Part shown: piece after piece, positions 27,123 to 34,719 of the stretch
Numbering within the stretch: the stretch's first letter is position 1
Layout of the letters: every line of letters begins with the position of its first letter
NCBI GenBank assembly: GCA_007693965.1
Contig: RECQ01000046.1
Location: 124,001-188,000 of the forward strand
Source: Phycisphaeraceae bacterium
GTDB taxonomy: Bacteria; Planctomycetota; Phycisphaerae; Phycisphaerales; UBA1924
DNA: 64,000 nt
Direction of reading: 5' to 3'
The notes under the pieces: model-generated
Told to the model about the DNA's origin: nothing
The model's input: the letters and a program-made list of their open reading frames with translations, nothing else
Databases searched by the model: none
Made by a program: the position numbers and the translations under genes

Positions 27123-29399
27123 TCACCCCCGCCGCGCTTTCACATGCCCCACCACCACGCGGATCTCCTCGTACGGAACCTTCCCCTCCAGCTTCTCGTA
27201 GATCGGCCGCAGCAGCGCCAGGTCCCCATCCCCCATCGCCGCCTCCACCGCCTGGTACGTCTCGTCGTTCACCCACGCATCCACGCGCTCGGGCTTGCGT
27301 TCGACGATGTACATCTCCAGATACCTCGCCGCCGTGCTGACCGCGCGGCCCAGCTTCCCGGCGACCTCCTCGACGCTCATGCCCTGCTCGAACAGCTCCG
27401 CGGCGACGGGCGGACACTCGGGCGGCTTCTTCGGCGCCGGCGCGGGCGACTGTATCTCCCCGCCCGCATCCACCTCCAACCCGATCTCGCCGCTCGCGCT
27501 GCGGATGCGCTCGATGAACCGCTCCCCGAAGTTCGCCAGCTTGTTCTGCCCCACGCCCTTGATCTCGATGAACGCCGCCGCCGACCCCGGCCGGCGCCGC
27601 GCCATCTCTTCCAGCGTCACATCTGAGAAAACCACATACGGCGGCACGCCCATCTCGTCCGCGATCGTGCGGCGAAGCTCGCGCAGTTTCTCAAACAGCC
27701 GCGACTCATCGACGGACAGCGGCCGCGCCTCAGCGGCCGTTCCGGCGCCGCGCGATCGCGACCGGCCCCTCGAACTCGCCCCCATCTCCAGATGCTTCTT
27801 CGGCGCGCACAGCCGGATCTCCCGCCGCTCGCGCAAAGCCTCGGCGCCGTCGCCTGTCAGGTGCAGCACCGGGAACTTGCCTTCTTCACGGCTGAGCAGC
27901 CCCGCATCCACAAGCTGGTTGATGGCGCTGATCACATCCTCCCGCGCGCTTCCCGCGAGCAATCCGAAGACGCTCAGCTCGTGATGGCCGCGCTCCATCA
28001 CCTTCGCCACGCGCTTCCCGAGAAGAACATCGGCCACGTGCCCCGCGCCGAACGCGTTGCCCGAAGCCCCGCGCAGGCGGGCCACGCACGACAGAATCTT
28101 CTGCGCAACCACCGTCGAGTCCGGAACTTCCTCAAGCTCATCGAGGCAGAAGTCGCAGGCGCCGCAGTTATCAGGCTCATACGCCTGCCCGAAATACTCC
28201 GACAGCGCCCGGTGGCGGCACCGTGCCCCGGAGCAGAACCGGCGCATCTCCTCCAGGGAAGCCCGCTGCGCTTCCAGCGACTCCGGCGTCGCCCCGCCCT
28301 CGGCGGCGGACAGATCCAGCAGCCTCGTCCACCGCGCCACATCCGCCGACGAATACAGCAAAAGACACTCCGCCGGCAGCCCGTCGCGCCCGGCCCGCCC
28401 CGTCTCCTGCTGATAATGCTCGATCGACTTGGGCATCGCCGCGTGGATCACGCAGCGCACATCGCTGCGGTCGATCCCCATCCCGAACGCCACCGTCGCC
28501 ACCACCACGTGCAGCCGCTCACTGCGAAAATCGTCCTGGATGCGCGTGCGCTCCTCGCCGGGCAGGCCCGCGTGATACGCCTCGGCGCTCACGCCGATCG
28601 ACCGCAGGCTCGCCGCCAGCGACTCGGTGTCCTTGCGGCTGATGCAGTAGACGATCGCCGCCCGCTCCTTGTGACGCTTGATCGCCTCGGCCACCTGCTG
28701 CTCCAGGCGCACCCGCGGCAGCACACGATACGTCAGGTTCGGCCTGTCGAAGATCCCCACCAGCTCCGCCGCGCTGCGCAAACGAAGTTGGGCGATGATG
28801 TCCTCGCGCACCCGCGGCGTGGCCGTCGCGGTGAACGCCTGGATCGGCGCGTTCGGGAAGCGATCGCGCAGCTCGGCCAGGCGCCGGTACTCGGGGCGGA
28901 AATCGTGCCCCCACTGGCTGATGCAGTGGGCCTCGTCGATGGCGAAGCCGGCCAGCCCCGGGCCGCGGCTCTCCAGCCGCTCGAGCCACGACAGAAACCG
29001 CTCGCCCAGCAGCCGCTCCGGCGCCACCAGCAGCAGGCGCAGCTCGCCGGATTCGACCTGCCGGCGCAGCTCCATCCGCTCGGCGCCGCTCATGTTGCTG
29101 TGCACCGCGCCCGCCGCGTAGCCCGCGAGGCGCAGCCCGTCCACCTGGTCCTTCATCAATGCGATCAGCGGCGAAACGACCACGCACAGGCGCCCCGTCA
29201 CCAGCGGCGGAACCTGATAGCACAGCGACTTGCCGCCGCCGGTGGGCAGGACCACCAGCGCATCGCGTCCTTCAAGGGCCGCATCGATGGCCTGCCGCTG
29301 CAGCGGCCTCAGCTCGTCGAAGCCCCACACATCCCTCACCACGCGCAGAACTTCGGTCGTCCGATCCGCGCTCGCTCCGTCTGTCGCGCTCAGCCCCAT
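27123..29399 (-). CDS. recQ: ATP-dependent DNA helicase RecQ
   Basis: A 3'-5' superfamily-2 helicase for recombination and fork repair. The 758-residue form starts at ATG 29399 (MGLSATDG); the open frame reaches back to 29447 through a hairpin. Motifs: Walker A LPTGGGKS, IDEAHCISQWGHDFRPEY, the QxxGRAGRDG helicase motif, the zinc cysteines in CRHRALSEYFG and NCGACDFC, an HRDC domain (about 565-640) and a C-terminal HTH_40-type domain (about 660-758) with GMSVEEVAGKLGRAVSTA. It is followed by a DUF2283 gene three bases away. Confidence 0.95.
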   Translation of the reverse strand: MGLSATDGASADRTTEVLRVVRDVWGFDELRPLQRQAIDAALEGRDALVVLPTGGGKSLCYQVPPLVTGRLCVVVSPLIALMKDQVDGLRLAGYAAGAVHSNMSGAERMELRRQVESGELRLLLVAPERLLGERFLSWLERLESRGPGLAGFAIDEAHCISQWGHDFRPEYRRLAELRDRFPNAPIQAFTATATPRVREDIIAQLRLRSAAELVGIFDRPNLTYRVLPRVRLEQQVAEAIKRHKERAAIVYCISRKDTESLAASLRSIGVSAEAYHAGLPGEERTRIQDDFRSERLHVVVATVAFGMGIDRSDVRCVIHAAMPKSIEHYQQETGRAGRDGLPAECLLLYSSADVARWTRLLDLSAAEGGATPESLEAQRASLEEMRRFCSGARCRHRALSEYFGQAYEPDNCGACDFCLDELEEVPDSTVVAQKILSCVARLRGASGNAFGAGHVADVLLGKRVAKVMERGHHELSVFGLLAGSAREDVISAINQLVDAGLLSREEGKFPVLHLTGDGAEALRERREIRLCAPKKHLEMGASSRGRSRSRGAGTAAEARPLSVDESRLFEKLRELRRTIADEMGVPPYVVFSDVTLEEMARRRPGSAAAFIEIKGVGQNKLANFGERFIERIRSASGEIGLEVDAGGEIQSPAPAPKKPPECPPVAAELFEQGMSVEEVAGKLGRAVSTAARYLEMYIVERKPERVDAWVNDETYQAVEAAMGDGDLALLRPIYEKLEGKVPYEEIRVVVGHVKARRG

Positions 29400-29445
29400 G
29401 CGGGGAATGTACCAGCCCTGCAGCGCCGGCACGATGCGCGCAGCC

Positions 29446-29476
29446 ACATGCCCTCCCAGTCATGGGGAGGGCATGT
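29446..29476. promoter_or_regulatory. Perfect 12-base inverted repeat between csrA and recQ
   Basis: ACATGCCCTCCC and GGGAGGGCATGT pair perfectly around a seven-base loop. It lies about 100 bases after the csrA stop and 47 bases before the recQ start. No T-run follows on either strand, so it is more likely an RNA structure or an operator than an intrinsic terminator. Confidence 0.6.
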
Positions 29477-29576
29477 CAGACACACACATGGCTTGTGATG
29501 AGACAGCGCGATCGCCCGAGGGCCCACAGCCCGGAGCGGAAAGAAACTTCTTGACACGCCGCGAACGGAGGGACTG

Positions 29577-29804
29577 TCAGCCCTGGCCGCCGGAGGCGGT
29601 CGGCTTGATGGCGCCGACGACCTGGGGTCGCTCGGAGAGGATCTGATCCGCGACCTCGCGCCGGTGGACATCCACCTCGCGCGGGAACTCGAAGGCCAGG
29701 CGAACCCGGTCGCCCTTGACCCCCGCGACACGAACCACCCCGAGCGGACGCGCAGGGTCTCCGATGACGACTTCCTCCCCCTCACGTCTTGTGATGACCA
29801 GCAT
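29577..29804 (-). CDS. csrA: Carbon storage regulator CsrA
   Basis: A dimeric RNA-binding translational regulator that recognises GGA in hairpin loops. The 75-residue protein begins MLVITRREGEEVVIGD and has VAGVKGDRVRLAFEFPREVDVHRREV, which contains the RNA-contact residues. The family is usually 60-70 residues; the extra length is a Gly/Ala tail. A strong AGGAGGT ribosome site lies seven bases upstream of the ATG. fliW and flagellar genes, its common neighbours, are absent. Confidence 0.95.
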   Translation of the reverse strand: MLVITRREGEEVVIGDPARPLGVVRVAGVKGDRVRLAFEFPREVDVHRREVADQILSERPQVVGAIKPTASGGQG

Positions 29805-29889
29805 GGAAAGGACCTCCTGTCCTGTCGACCAGTGCGGCCGAACAGACCCACCTGCAGCAGACTAGCAAGAGAACGCCCGGACTCGAACG

Positions 29890-29926
29890 AAAAAAACCCG
29901 ATCCGGGGCCCTTTTTTGCCCCGCTT
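29890..29926 (-). terminator. Terminator between nfuA-like gene and csrA
   Basis: On the minus strand CGGGGC..GCCCCG and the overlapping CCCG-GAT-CGGG hairpin are followed by seven T. It lies about 90 bases past the NifU-like gene. Confidence 0.55.
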
Positions 29927-30017
29927 CGTGTCCCCAACCCTCTGTCAGATAAGAAGATGGCGTCCTGAGCCCGCTCAGCCCTCCTGCGAGCCCTTTCCCC
30001 GGACTTCCGTGCCTGTC

Positions 30018-30302
30018 TCAGTCCACGGCCTCGACCGCGGTCACCTCCGGAATGTTGTGCTTCAGATTCTGCTCGATCCCCATCCGCAGCGTCATGGTGC
30101 TGGAGGGGCAGCCGACACAGGCGCCGTGGAGCCGAATCCGGACCACGCCCGCGCCCGTCACCTCGACCAACTCGATATCGCCCCCGTCGCTCTGCACGGC
30201 GGGGCGGATCAGATCGAGAATCCGTGAGACTCGATCGCTCAGCGGGAGTTCCTGTGCAGACGCTGCGCGATCTGCCGCTGGTGTGGTGGACGCTTTCGCC
30301 AT
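30018..30302 (-). CDS. NifU-like C-terminal domain iron-sulfur carrier (NfuA type)
   Basis: A 94-residue iron-sulfur scaffold or carrier. It shows LIRPAVQSDGGDIELVEV and the cluster-binding GACVGCPSSTMTL (CxxC), then LRMGIEQNL. There is no A-type domain as in NfuA of enterobacteria. TAGAAT ends six bases before the ATG and there is no ribosome site, so the mRNA is probably leaderless. Divergent from the lipoprotein gene. Confidence 0.92.
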   Translation of the reverse strand: MAKASTTPAADRAASAQELPLSDRVSRILDLIRPAVQSDGGDIELVEVTGAGVVRIRLHGACVGCPSSTMTLRMGIEQNLKHNIPEVTAVEAVD

Positions 30303-30308
30303 GGCCCG

Positions 30309-30314
30309 ATTCTA
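30309..30314 (-). promoter_or_regulatory. -10 element of the nfuA-like gene
   Basis: TAGAAT on the minus strand, six bases before the ATG, predicts a transcript beginning at the start codon. Confidence 0.5.
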
Positions 30315-30435
30315 CGGCCCCGAATGCCTCCGGGCCAACGTGTGAGCCGATCCGGCGATTCCGAAGGGCCTTTCCGGGCGGCGCCGGTGGATCGCCCTGC
30401 CCGGCCGATCGGGGCCGCCACGCATGGCGCGGGCG

Positions 30436-30441
30436 TACACT
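30436..30441 (+). promoter_or_regulatory. -10 element of the lipoprotein gene
   Basis: TACACT ends seven bases before ATG 30449, predicting a leaderless or nearly leaderless mRNA. Confidence 0.45.
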
Positions 30442-30448
30442 GACTCGC

Positions 30449-32008
30449 ATGCGACCGAGAATCCAGCCCACACGACGCTCCCAGGACATGCGAGCACATC
30501 GGAATCCAGCCCACAGACGCTGCAGCGCCTTCACACTGGCAGGCGCCCTCGCCGGCGCTATGACGATCTGCCTGCTCGGCGCCGGCTGCGCGGGGGACAA
30601 GACGGATCCACAGTCCGTCACCGCAACCGACACCACCGCCCCGCTGCGCTATCGCGTCGAGGCCATGCGCCGCGACTGGGAAGCTCTGCGCGACAGCGAT
30701 GCAGATCGCGCCGCATTCCGTGAATCACTCAAGAGCATCGCCTGGCGACGCAGCGAGCCCCCGACGCTCCGCCTCGGCGCCATCGAAATCCTCGCCGACG
30801 ATGACCCGGACGACACCGCCGCCATGCTCGCGCTCATGCTTCCGACGGAGACGAGCTGGGACATCATCGGCGCCGTGTGCGAGATGGGCGTCGAGCGGCA
30901 ATGGACAGGTCTCACGCCCGCGCTGGTGCGGAGCTGGTCGCGCCCTGTGCCTCGTCCAGGCGATGATGCGCGCCCGGAGCGGGCCGCCATCGCTGCGCTG
31001 CATCCGGATCGCTCCATCGAGAGCGTCGTCTTTGAAGTTTTTTCCACGCCGACCGAAGGGCGCTCCGCGGAGCGGGCCCGCGCCGACGCATGGGCCCTGC
31101 TCACCCGCATCGACGACGGGGGACAGCGCACGCGCGACATGCTGCTCGCGATGGATGAAGAGCCTGATGATCCGCTGCTCGGCGCCCTCCACGCCGGCGC
31201 TGTCAAGCTTCGGGCCGTCCCCGAGACAACCGAGCAGCTCGATCTGCTGCGCCGCATGCGAGCGCCTGAGCGGCGCGAATTCTGGATGCAGAGCGCCGAC
31301 GCCATCGCTCGCCTGAACGACGCACAACTCCAGGGCTTCGAGCTGCGCCACGCATCGGGCGTTCGATGGGCCGCGATCTTTGCGCCGCACCTGCTTGAAG
31401 CGTCTCGCGAAGAGCTGCTGTCGGATGCAAGGCGCGCTCTCGACGGCGTTCGCCCTTACCACCGCACCGTCGACCACGCCGATGTCATGGCGGCGCCGAA
31501 GGAGACGCTGGACGAGTGGCACGATCACCTCTCCTACGGCGACCTGCTCCTGATCATCATCGCGAAGAAGGCCATCGAAGATCCCTACGTCGTTGAACAG
31601 CTCTTCGAGCAGGCCGACGCCGACCGGCGCGACGGCTCAACCGAATACGGCGGCGTGCTCGACGCGGTCTGGCCGAGCGATGCAGGCGCCGACCGCTCCA
31701 CCATCGCGACGCCCCGCTTCGACGCACTGCTCTTCCCGCCCCGCCCCAACCAGCGGCACGGACCCAACCGCTTCGTCGCCTCACCCGAACTGCTCGACAG
31801 GGGCACGGATGCGCTCTTCCACTACCACTTCCACGCCCAGCGGCACAACAACCGCGACTACGCCGGCCCGGGACAAGGCGACTTCGAATACGCCCGCCGC
31901 TTCGGTCGCTCGTGCCTGGTCTTCACTTTCATCAACCGCAACACGCTGAACGCGGATTACTTCCAGCCCAACGGCGCGACGATCGACCTTGGCGTCATCA
32001 CGCGCTGA
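30449..32008 (+). CDS. Lipoprotein of unknown function
   Basis: A 519-residue protein from ATG 30449; an in-frame ATG at 30488 gives a more usual signal peptide. A basic start is followed by a hydrophobic helix and the lipobox LLGAGC. The body is helical and Arg/Asp-rich, with a HEAT-like middle. The C-terminal third has FHYHFHAQRHNNRDYAGPG and ends with FINRNTLNADYFQPNGATID, which suggests a globular domain. No family is recognised. The M48 protease gene starts 39 bases later. Confidence 0.75.
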   Translation: MRPRIQPTRRSQDMRAHRNPAHRRCSAFTLAGALAGAMTICLLGAGCAGDKTDPQSVTATDTTAPLRYRVEAMRRDWEALRDSDADRAAFRESLKSIAWRRSEPPTLRLGAIEILADDDPDDTAAMLALMLPTETSWDIIGAVCEMGVERQWTGLTPALVRSWSRPVPRPGDDARPERAAIAALHPDRSIESVVFEVFSTPTEGRSAERARADAWALLTRIDDGGQRTRDMLLAMDEEPDDPLLGALHAGAVKLRAVPETTEQLDLLRRMRAPERREFWMQSADAIARLNDAQLQGFELRHASGVRWAAIFAPHLLEASREELLSDARRALDGVRPYHRTVDHADVMAAPKETLDEWHDHLSYGDLLLIIIAKKAIEDPYVVEQLFEQADADRRDGSTEYGGVLDAVWPSDAGADRSTIATPRFDALLFPPRPNQRHGPNRFVASPELLDRGTDALFHYHFHAQRHNNRDYAGPGQGDFEYARRFGRSCLVFTFINRNTLNADYFQPNGATIDLGVITR

Positions 32009-32047
32009 GATTGCGTTCTCCTCGGCTGATCGCCAGAGCCTCATCCT

Positions 32048-33604
32048 TTGCTGCATCCGCTGATCATCATCCTGATCGCCGTTTTCTTCGTGCACCAGGC
32101 GAAGGGTGTGTGGTTCGAAGTTCCCGGCGTCGGCGCGGCCGAAGCCGCAGCGCTCACCTTGTCAGCGCACTTCATCATCGCCGTCTTCACCGGGCTGTGG
32201 CTGATGCGTCTGGCACGCCTCATCGATCGCACCGGAAGCGTACGGCTGGTGAACGCGGGCGAGCGGATCGTCCTTCTCTCGCAGATCCTCGCAACCGCAG
32301 TGCACGCAGTCGCTGTCCTTGCGCTGGGCTGGCTCGACGCCGTGCGCGCTGTCACCGGCAATCTGGTGCTGGTGGACGAGGCCATCGCCATCCTGCCCCC
32401 CCTGCTCGTCTTTGTTGCGGGATGGTGGTCCTTCTACCCCATCGAACGCCGCCTGCGCGAGGCCATGCTGCTACGTACGCTTGACCGCGGCGAGCCGGTC
32501 CACCCGATCCCAACCCGCTGGGCCTACGTCTGTGATCAGGCCCGGCACAAGGCGCTGATCATCCTGGCGCCGCTGGCGTTGATTCTCGCATGGCACGAGA
32601 TCGTGGTCACCGGCGCCGGCGCTCTCGCAGGGCGTGCTCCGTGGCTCGCCGACCCGAGCATTGGTCCGGCTGCGATCTCCGGCGCCCAGTTGCTCGGCGT
32701 CGCCGCGATCTTCCTCATCTCGCCCTTCATCGTGCGCATCATCTGGAACACCGTGCCGCTCGGCCCCGGTGAGCTGCGCTCAAGTCTCGAAGACTTGTGC
32801 CGGCGCCACCGCGTGCGTGTGCGCCGCATGCTGGTGTGGCGCACGCACGGGATGATGATAAACGGCGCTGTCGTGGGCCTGATCGCGCCGCTGCGCTACA
32901 TCCTGCTCACCGACGCCCTTCTCGAACGCCTGCCGCAGGAGCAGATCGAGGCGGTGATGGCCCACGAGGTGGGGCACGTGCGCCGGCGCCACATCATCTG
33001 GTTGCTCGGGGCCCTGATCACCACGCTGGGCGTCTCACTCGCGCTCTTCCTGCTGCCGCTCGAACTGATCGCCGGTCGCTTCGCGCTCACCGTCGGCTCG
33101 CCGCTGGTGCAGACCTATGAAACGCTGGCGATGATCGGCTCCATCGGGGCGGCGCTGCTGGTCTTCGGCTACATCAGCAGGCGCTTCGAGCATCAGGCCG
33201 ACGCCTTCGCCGCCCTGCATATGAGCGGCCTGACGCGCGACAACGACGGCGCCGGAGTCGTGATGACCGAGGAGGGCGCCGAAGCCATGGCCGGCGCCCT
33301 CGGCGCCGTGGCCCGCCTGAACCACATCCCGCCGCAGAAGTTCACCTGGCGTCACGGGAGCATCGCGGATCGGCAGCGGGCCCTCCGCGCCGCCGTCGGC
33401 GTGAGCGCCCGCGCGCTTCCGATCGACCGCGCTGTGCGCCGTCTCAAACTCCTCACGATTCTCGGGCTGGTGGCGCTGGCCGGGCTGACCGCGTGGGAGA
33501 TCGCCGCCCAGTCGCGTCAATCGACCGCTTCGATGATCAGCGATTCATACTGGTCGACGACTGCCTCGATGCATTGGATGTGTGCTCCTGAGCCACCGTG
33601 GTGA
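32048..33604 (+). CDS. M48-family membrane zinc metallopeptidase
   Basis: An integral membrane protease of the HtpX/Ste24 class, 518 residues from a TTG at 32048 with no clear ribosome site. Several membrane helices cover residues 1-240; the zinc motif is HEVGH near residue 305, and the third ligand lies in EHQADAFAALH. The last 28 codons (after QSR) look unlike coding sequence of this genome. In the +2 frame from 33517 the DNA reads SIDRFDDQRFILVDDCLDAL and stops at 33591, so a frameshift near 33515 is possible. Confidence 0.87.
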   Translation: MLHPLIIILIAVFFVHQAKGVWFEVPGVGAAEAAALTLSAHFIIAVFTGLWLMRLARLIDRTGSVRLVNAGERIVLLSQILATAVHAVAVLALGWLDAVRAVTGNLVLVDEAIAILPPLLVFVAGWWSFYPIERRLREAMLLRTLDRGEPVHPIPTRWAYVCDQARHKALIILAPLALILAWHEIVVTGAGALAGRAPWLADPSIGPAAISGAQLLGVAAIFLISPFIVRIIWNTVPLGPGELRSSLEDLCRRHRVRVRRMLVWRTHGMMINGAVVGLIAPLRYILLTDALLERLPQEQIEAVMAHEVGHVRRRHIIWLLGALITTLGVSLALFLLPLELIAGRFALTVGSPLVQTYETLAMIGSIGAALLVFGYISRRFEHQADAFAALHMSGLTRDNDGAGVVMTEEGAEAMAGALGAVARLNHIPPQKFTWRHGSIADRQRALRAAVGVSARALPIDRAVRRLKLLTILGLVALAGLTAWEIAAQSRQSTASMISDSYWSTTASMHWMCAPEPPW

Positions 33605-33639
33605 TCCACCCTTCCACGAGCCGCAGCGCTGCAAATCTC

Positions 33640-33645
33640 TACAAT
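33640..33645 (+). promoter_or_regulatory. -10 element of dapF
   Basis: TACAAT ends six bases before the dapF ATG and there is no ribosome site, predicting a leaderless mRNA. Confidence 0.5.
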
Positions 33646-33651
33646 CGCGCC

Positions 33652-34620
33652 ATGCGGTTCACCAAGGTCGAAGCCCTCGGCAACGATTTTCTCGCCATCG
33701 ACGGCCTCGCTGAGACTACGCTCGCGCATCTCCCCCAGCGACCCGACTTTCCCGAGCTGGTCCGCGCACTCTGCGATCGCAGCTGCGGCGTGGGGGCGGA
33801 CGGCGCGCTCGTCCTCGGCCCACCCGACGACCCCGACGCCGTCGATTTCCGCATGCGCATCTTCAACGCCGACGGCGCCGAGGCGGAGATGTCCGGCAAC
33901 GGGCTGCGCTGCGCCGCGATGCTGGCGCACGCGCGGCTGGGCCTGCTGAGCCAGCGCGTTCAGACCGGCGCCGGCGTGCGCGCGGTTGAGGTCCGGACCG
34001 ATGAGAGAGGACAGTTCACAGGCGCCATCGTCGACATGGGTGAACCGGTTTTTGATCTGGAGAAGATCGGTGTGATTCAGGACCGGCTCGCCGCAGCGGT
34101 GGAGGGCGCGATCGTGCCACCGACCGCCGTCCGCGGCGGTCGGTGTGGTGAATCGTCCATCGACACTGGGAAGCACCGACCGCCGGGGACGGCGGTCGGT
34201 GGCACGGTTGAGCACACTGTTTCGGGTGTGCGCGGAATACTCGTCTCGATGGGAAATCCCCACTTCGTCACCTTCCTCGACGAGCCGCCGAAATCGCAGT
34301 CGGCAGAGCTGGCGCATCTCGGCGCCGCGATCGAGCGCCACCCGGCGTTCCCGAACCGGATCAACATCGAGTTCGTCCACGCCCCCCTTCGCGACCGCGC
34401 GTTCGTCCTTCCCTGGGAGCGCGGCGTGGGCTTCACGCTCGCCTCCGGCACCGGCGCCTGCGCGGCCCTCGTCGCCGGCGTCCTTGCCGGCCGGCTCGAT
34501 CGCGAAGCAGAAATCGGATCGCCCGGCGGGGCGCTGCGCGTCCGCTGGGACGAGGCCTCCGGGCGTGTGTTCCTCGATGGACCGGCCACGATCGTCTCCG
34601 AAGGAGACTGGCCGCTCTGA
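33652..34620 (+). CDS. dapF: Diaminopimelate epimerase family protein, both catalytic cysteines replaced by serine
   Basis: DapF interconverts LL- and meso-diaminopimelate for lysine and cell wall, using two cysteines. The fold is clear: VEALGNDFLAIDG, SCGVGADGALVL, FNADGAEAEMSGNGLRC, SMGNPHFVTFLD and ERGVGFTLASGTGACAALVAG. The usual CGNG cysteine is Ser81 (TCC codon) and the usual ACGTGA cysteine is Ser265 (TCC). The protein is 322 residues, about 45 longer than usual, because a palindromic repeat at 34113-34206 is translated as residues about 155-185. Ser/Ser DapF-like proteins may have another role; epimerase activity is doubtful. Confidence 0.88.
   Translation: MRFTKVEALGNDFLAIDGLAETTLAHLPQRPDFPELVRALCDRSCGVGADGALVLGPPDDPDAVDFRMRIFNADGAEAEMSGNGLRCAAMLAHARLGLLSQRVQTGAGVRAVEVRTDERGQFTGAIVDMGEPVFDLEKIGVIQDRLAAAVEGAIVPPTAVRGGRCGESSIDTGKHRPPGTAVGGTVEHTVSGVRGILVSMGNPHFVTFLDEPPKSQSAELAHLGAAIERHPAFPNRINIEFVHAPLRDRAFVLPWERGVGFTLASGTGACAALVAGVLAGRLDREAEIGSPGGALRVRWDEASGRVFLDGPATIVSEGDWPL
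34113..34206. repeat. Palindromic REP-like element inside dapF
   Basis: CGTGCCACCGACCGCCGTCC (34113-34132) and its exact reverse complement (34187-34206) are the ends. Just inside lie GGCGGTCGGTG (34135-34145) and CACCGACCGCC (34174-34184). Each end can therefore form its own hairpin, or the whole can form one. The insert keeps the dapF frame open. Confidence 0.9.
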
Positions 34621-34672
34621 GCGGCCCTGCGCCCCCGCACGCCGTCGATCCCACGCCGCCGCGCGGACCCAC

Positions 34673-34678
34673 TACCAT
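34673..34678 (+). promoter_or_regulatory. Possible -10 element of the SucC-like gene
   Basis: TACCAT lies 41 bases before the GTG start, inside the dapF-sucC gap. No clear -35 is seen. Confidence 0.3.
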
Positions 34679-34719
34679 GCCCCGCCCGGCAATTTCCCTC
34701 CGGCGAGAGCGAGACACAC

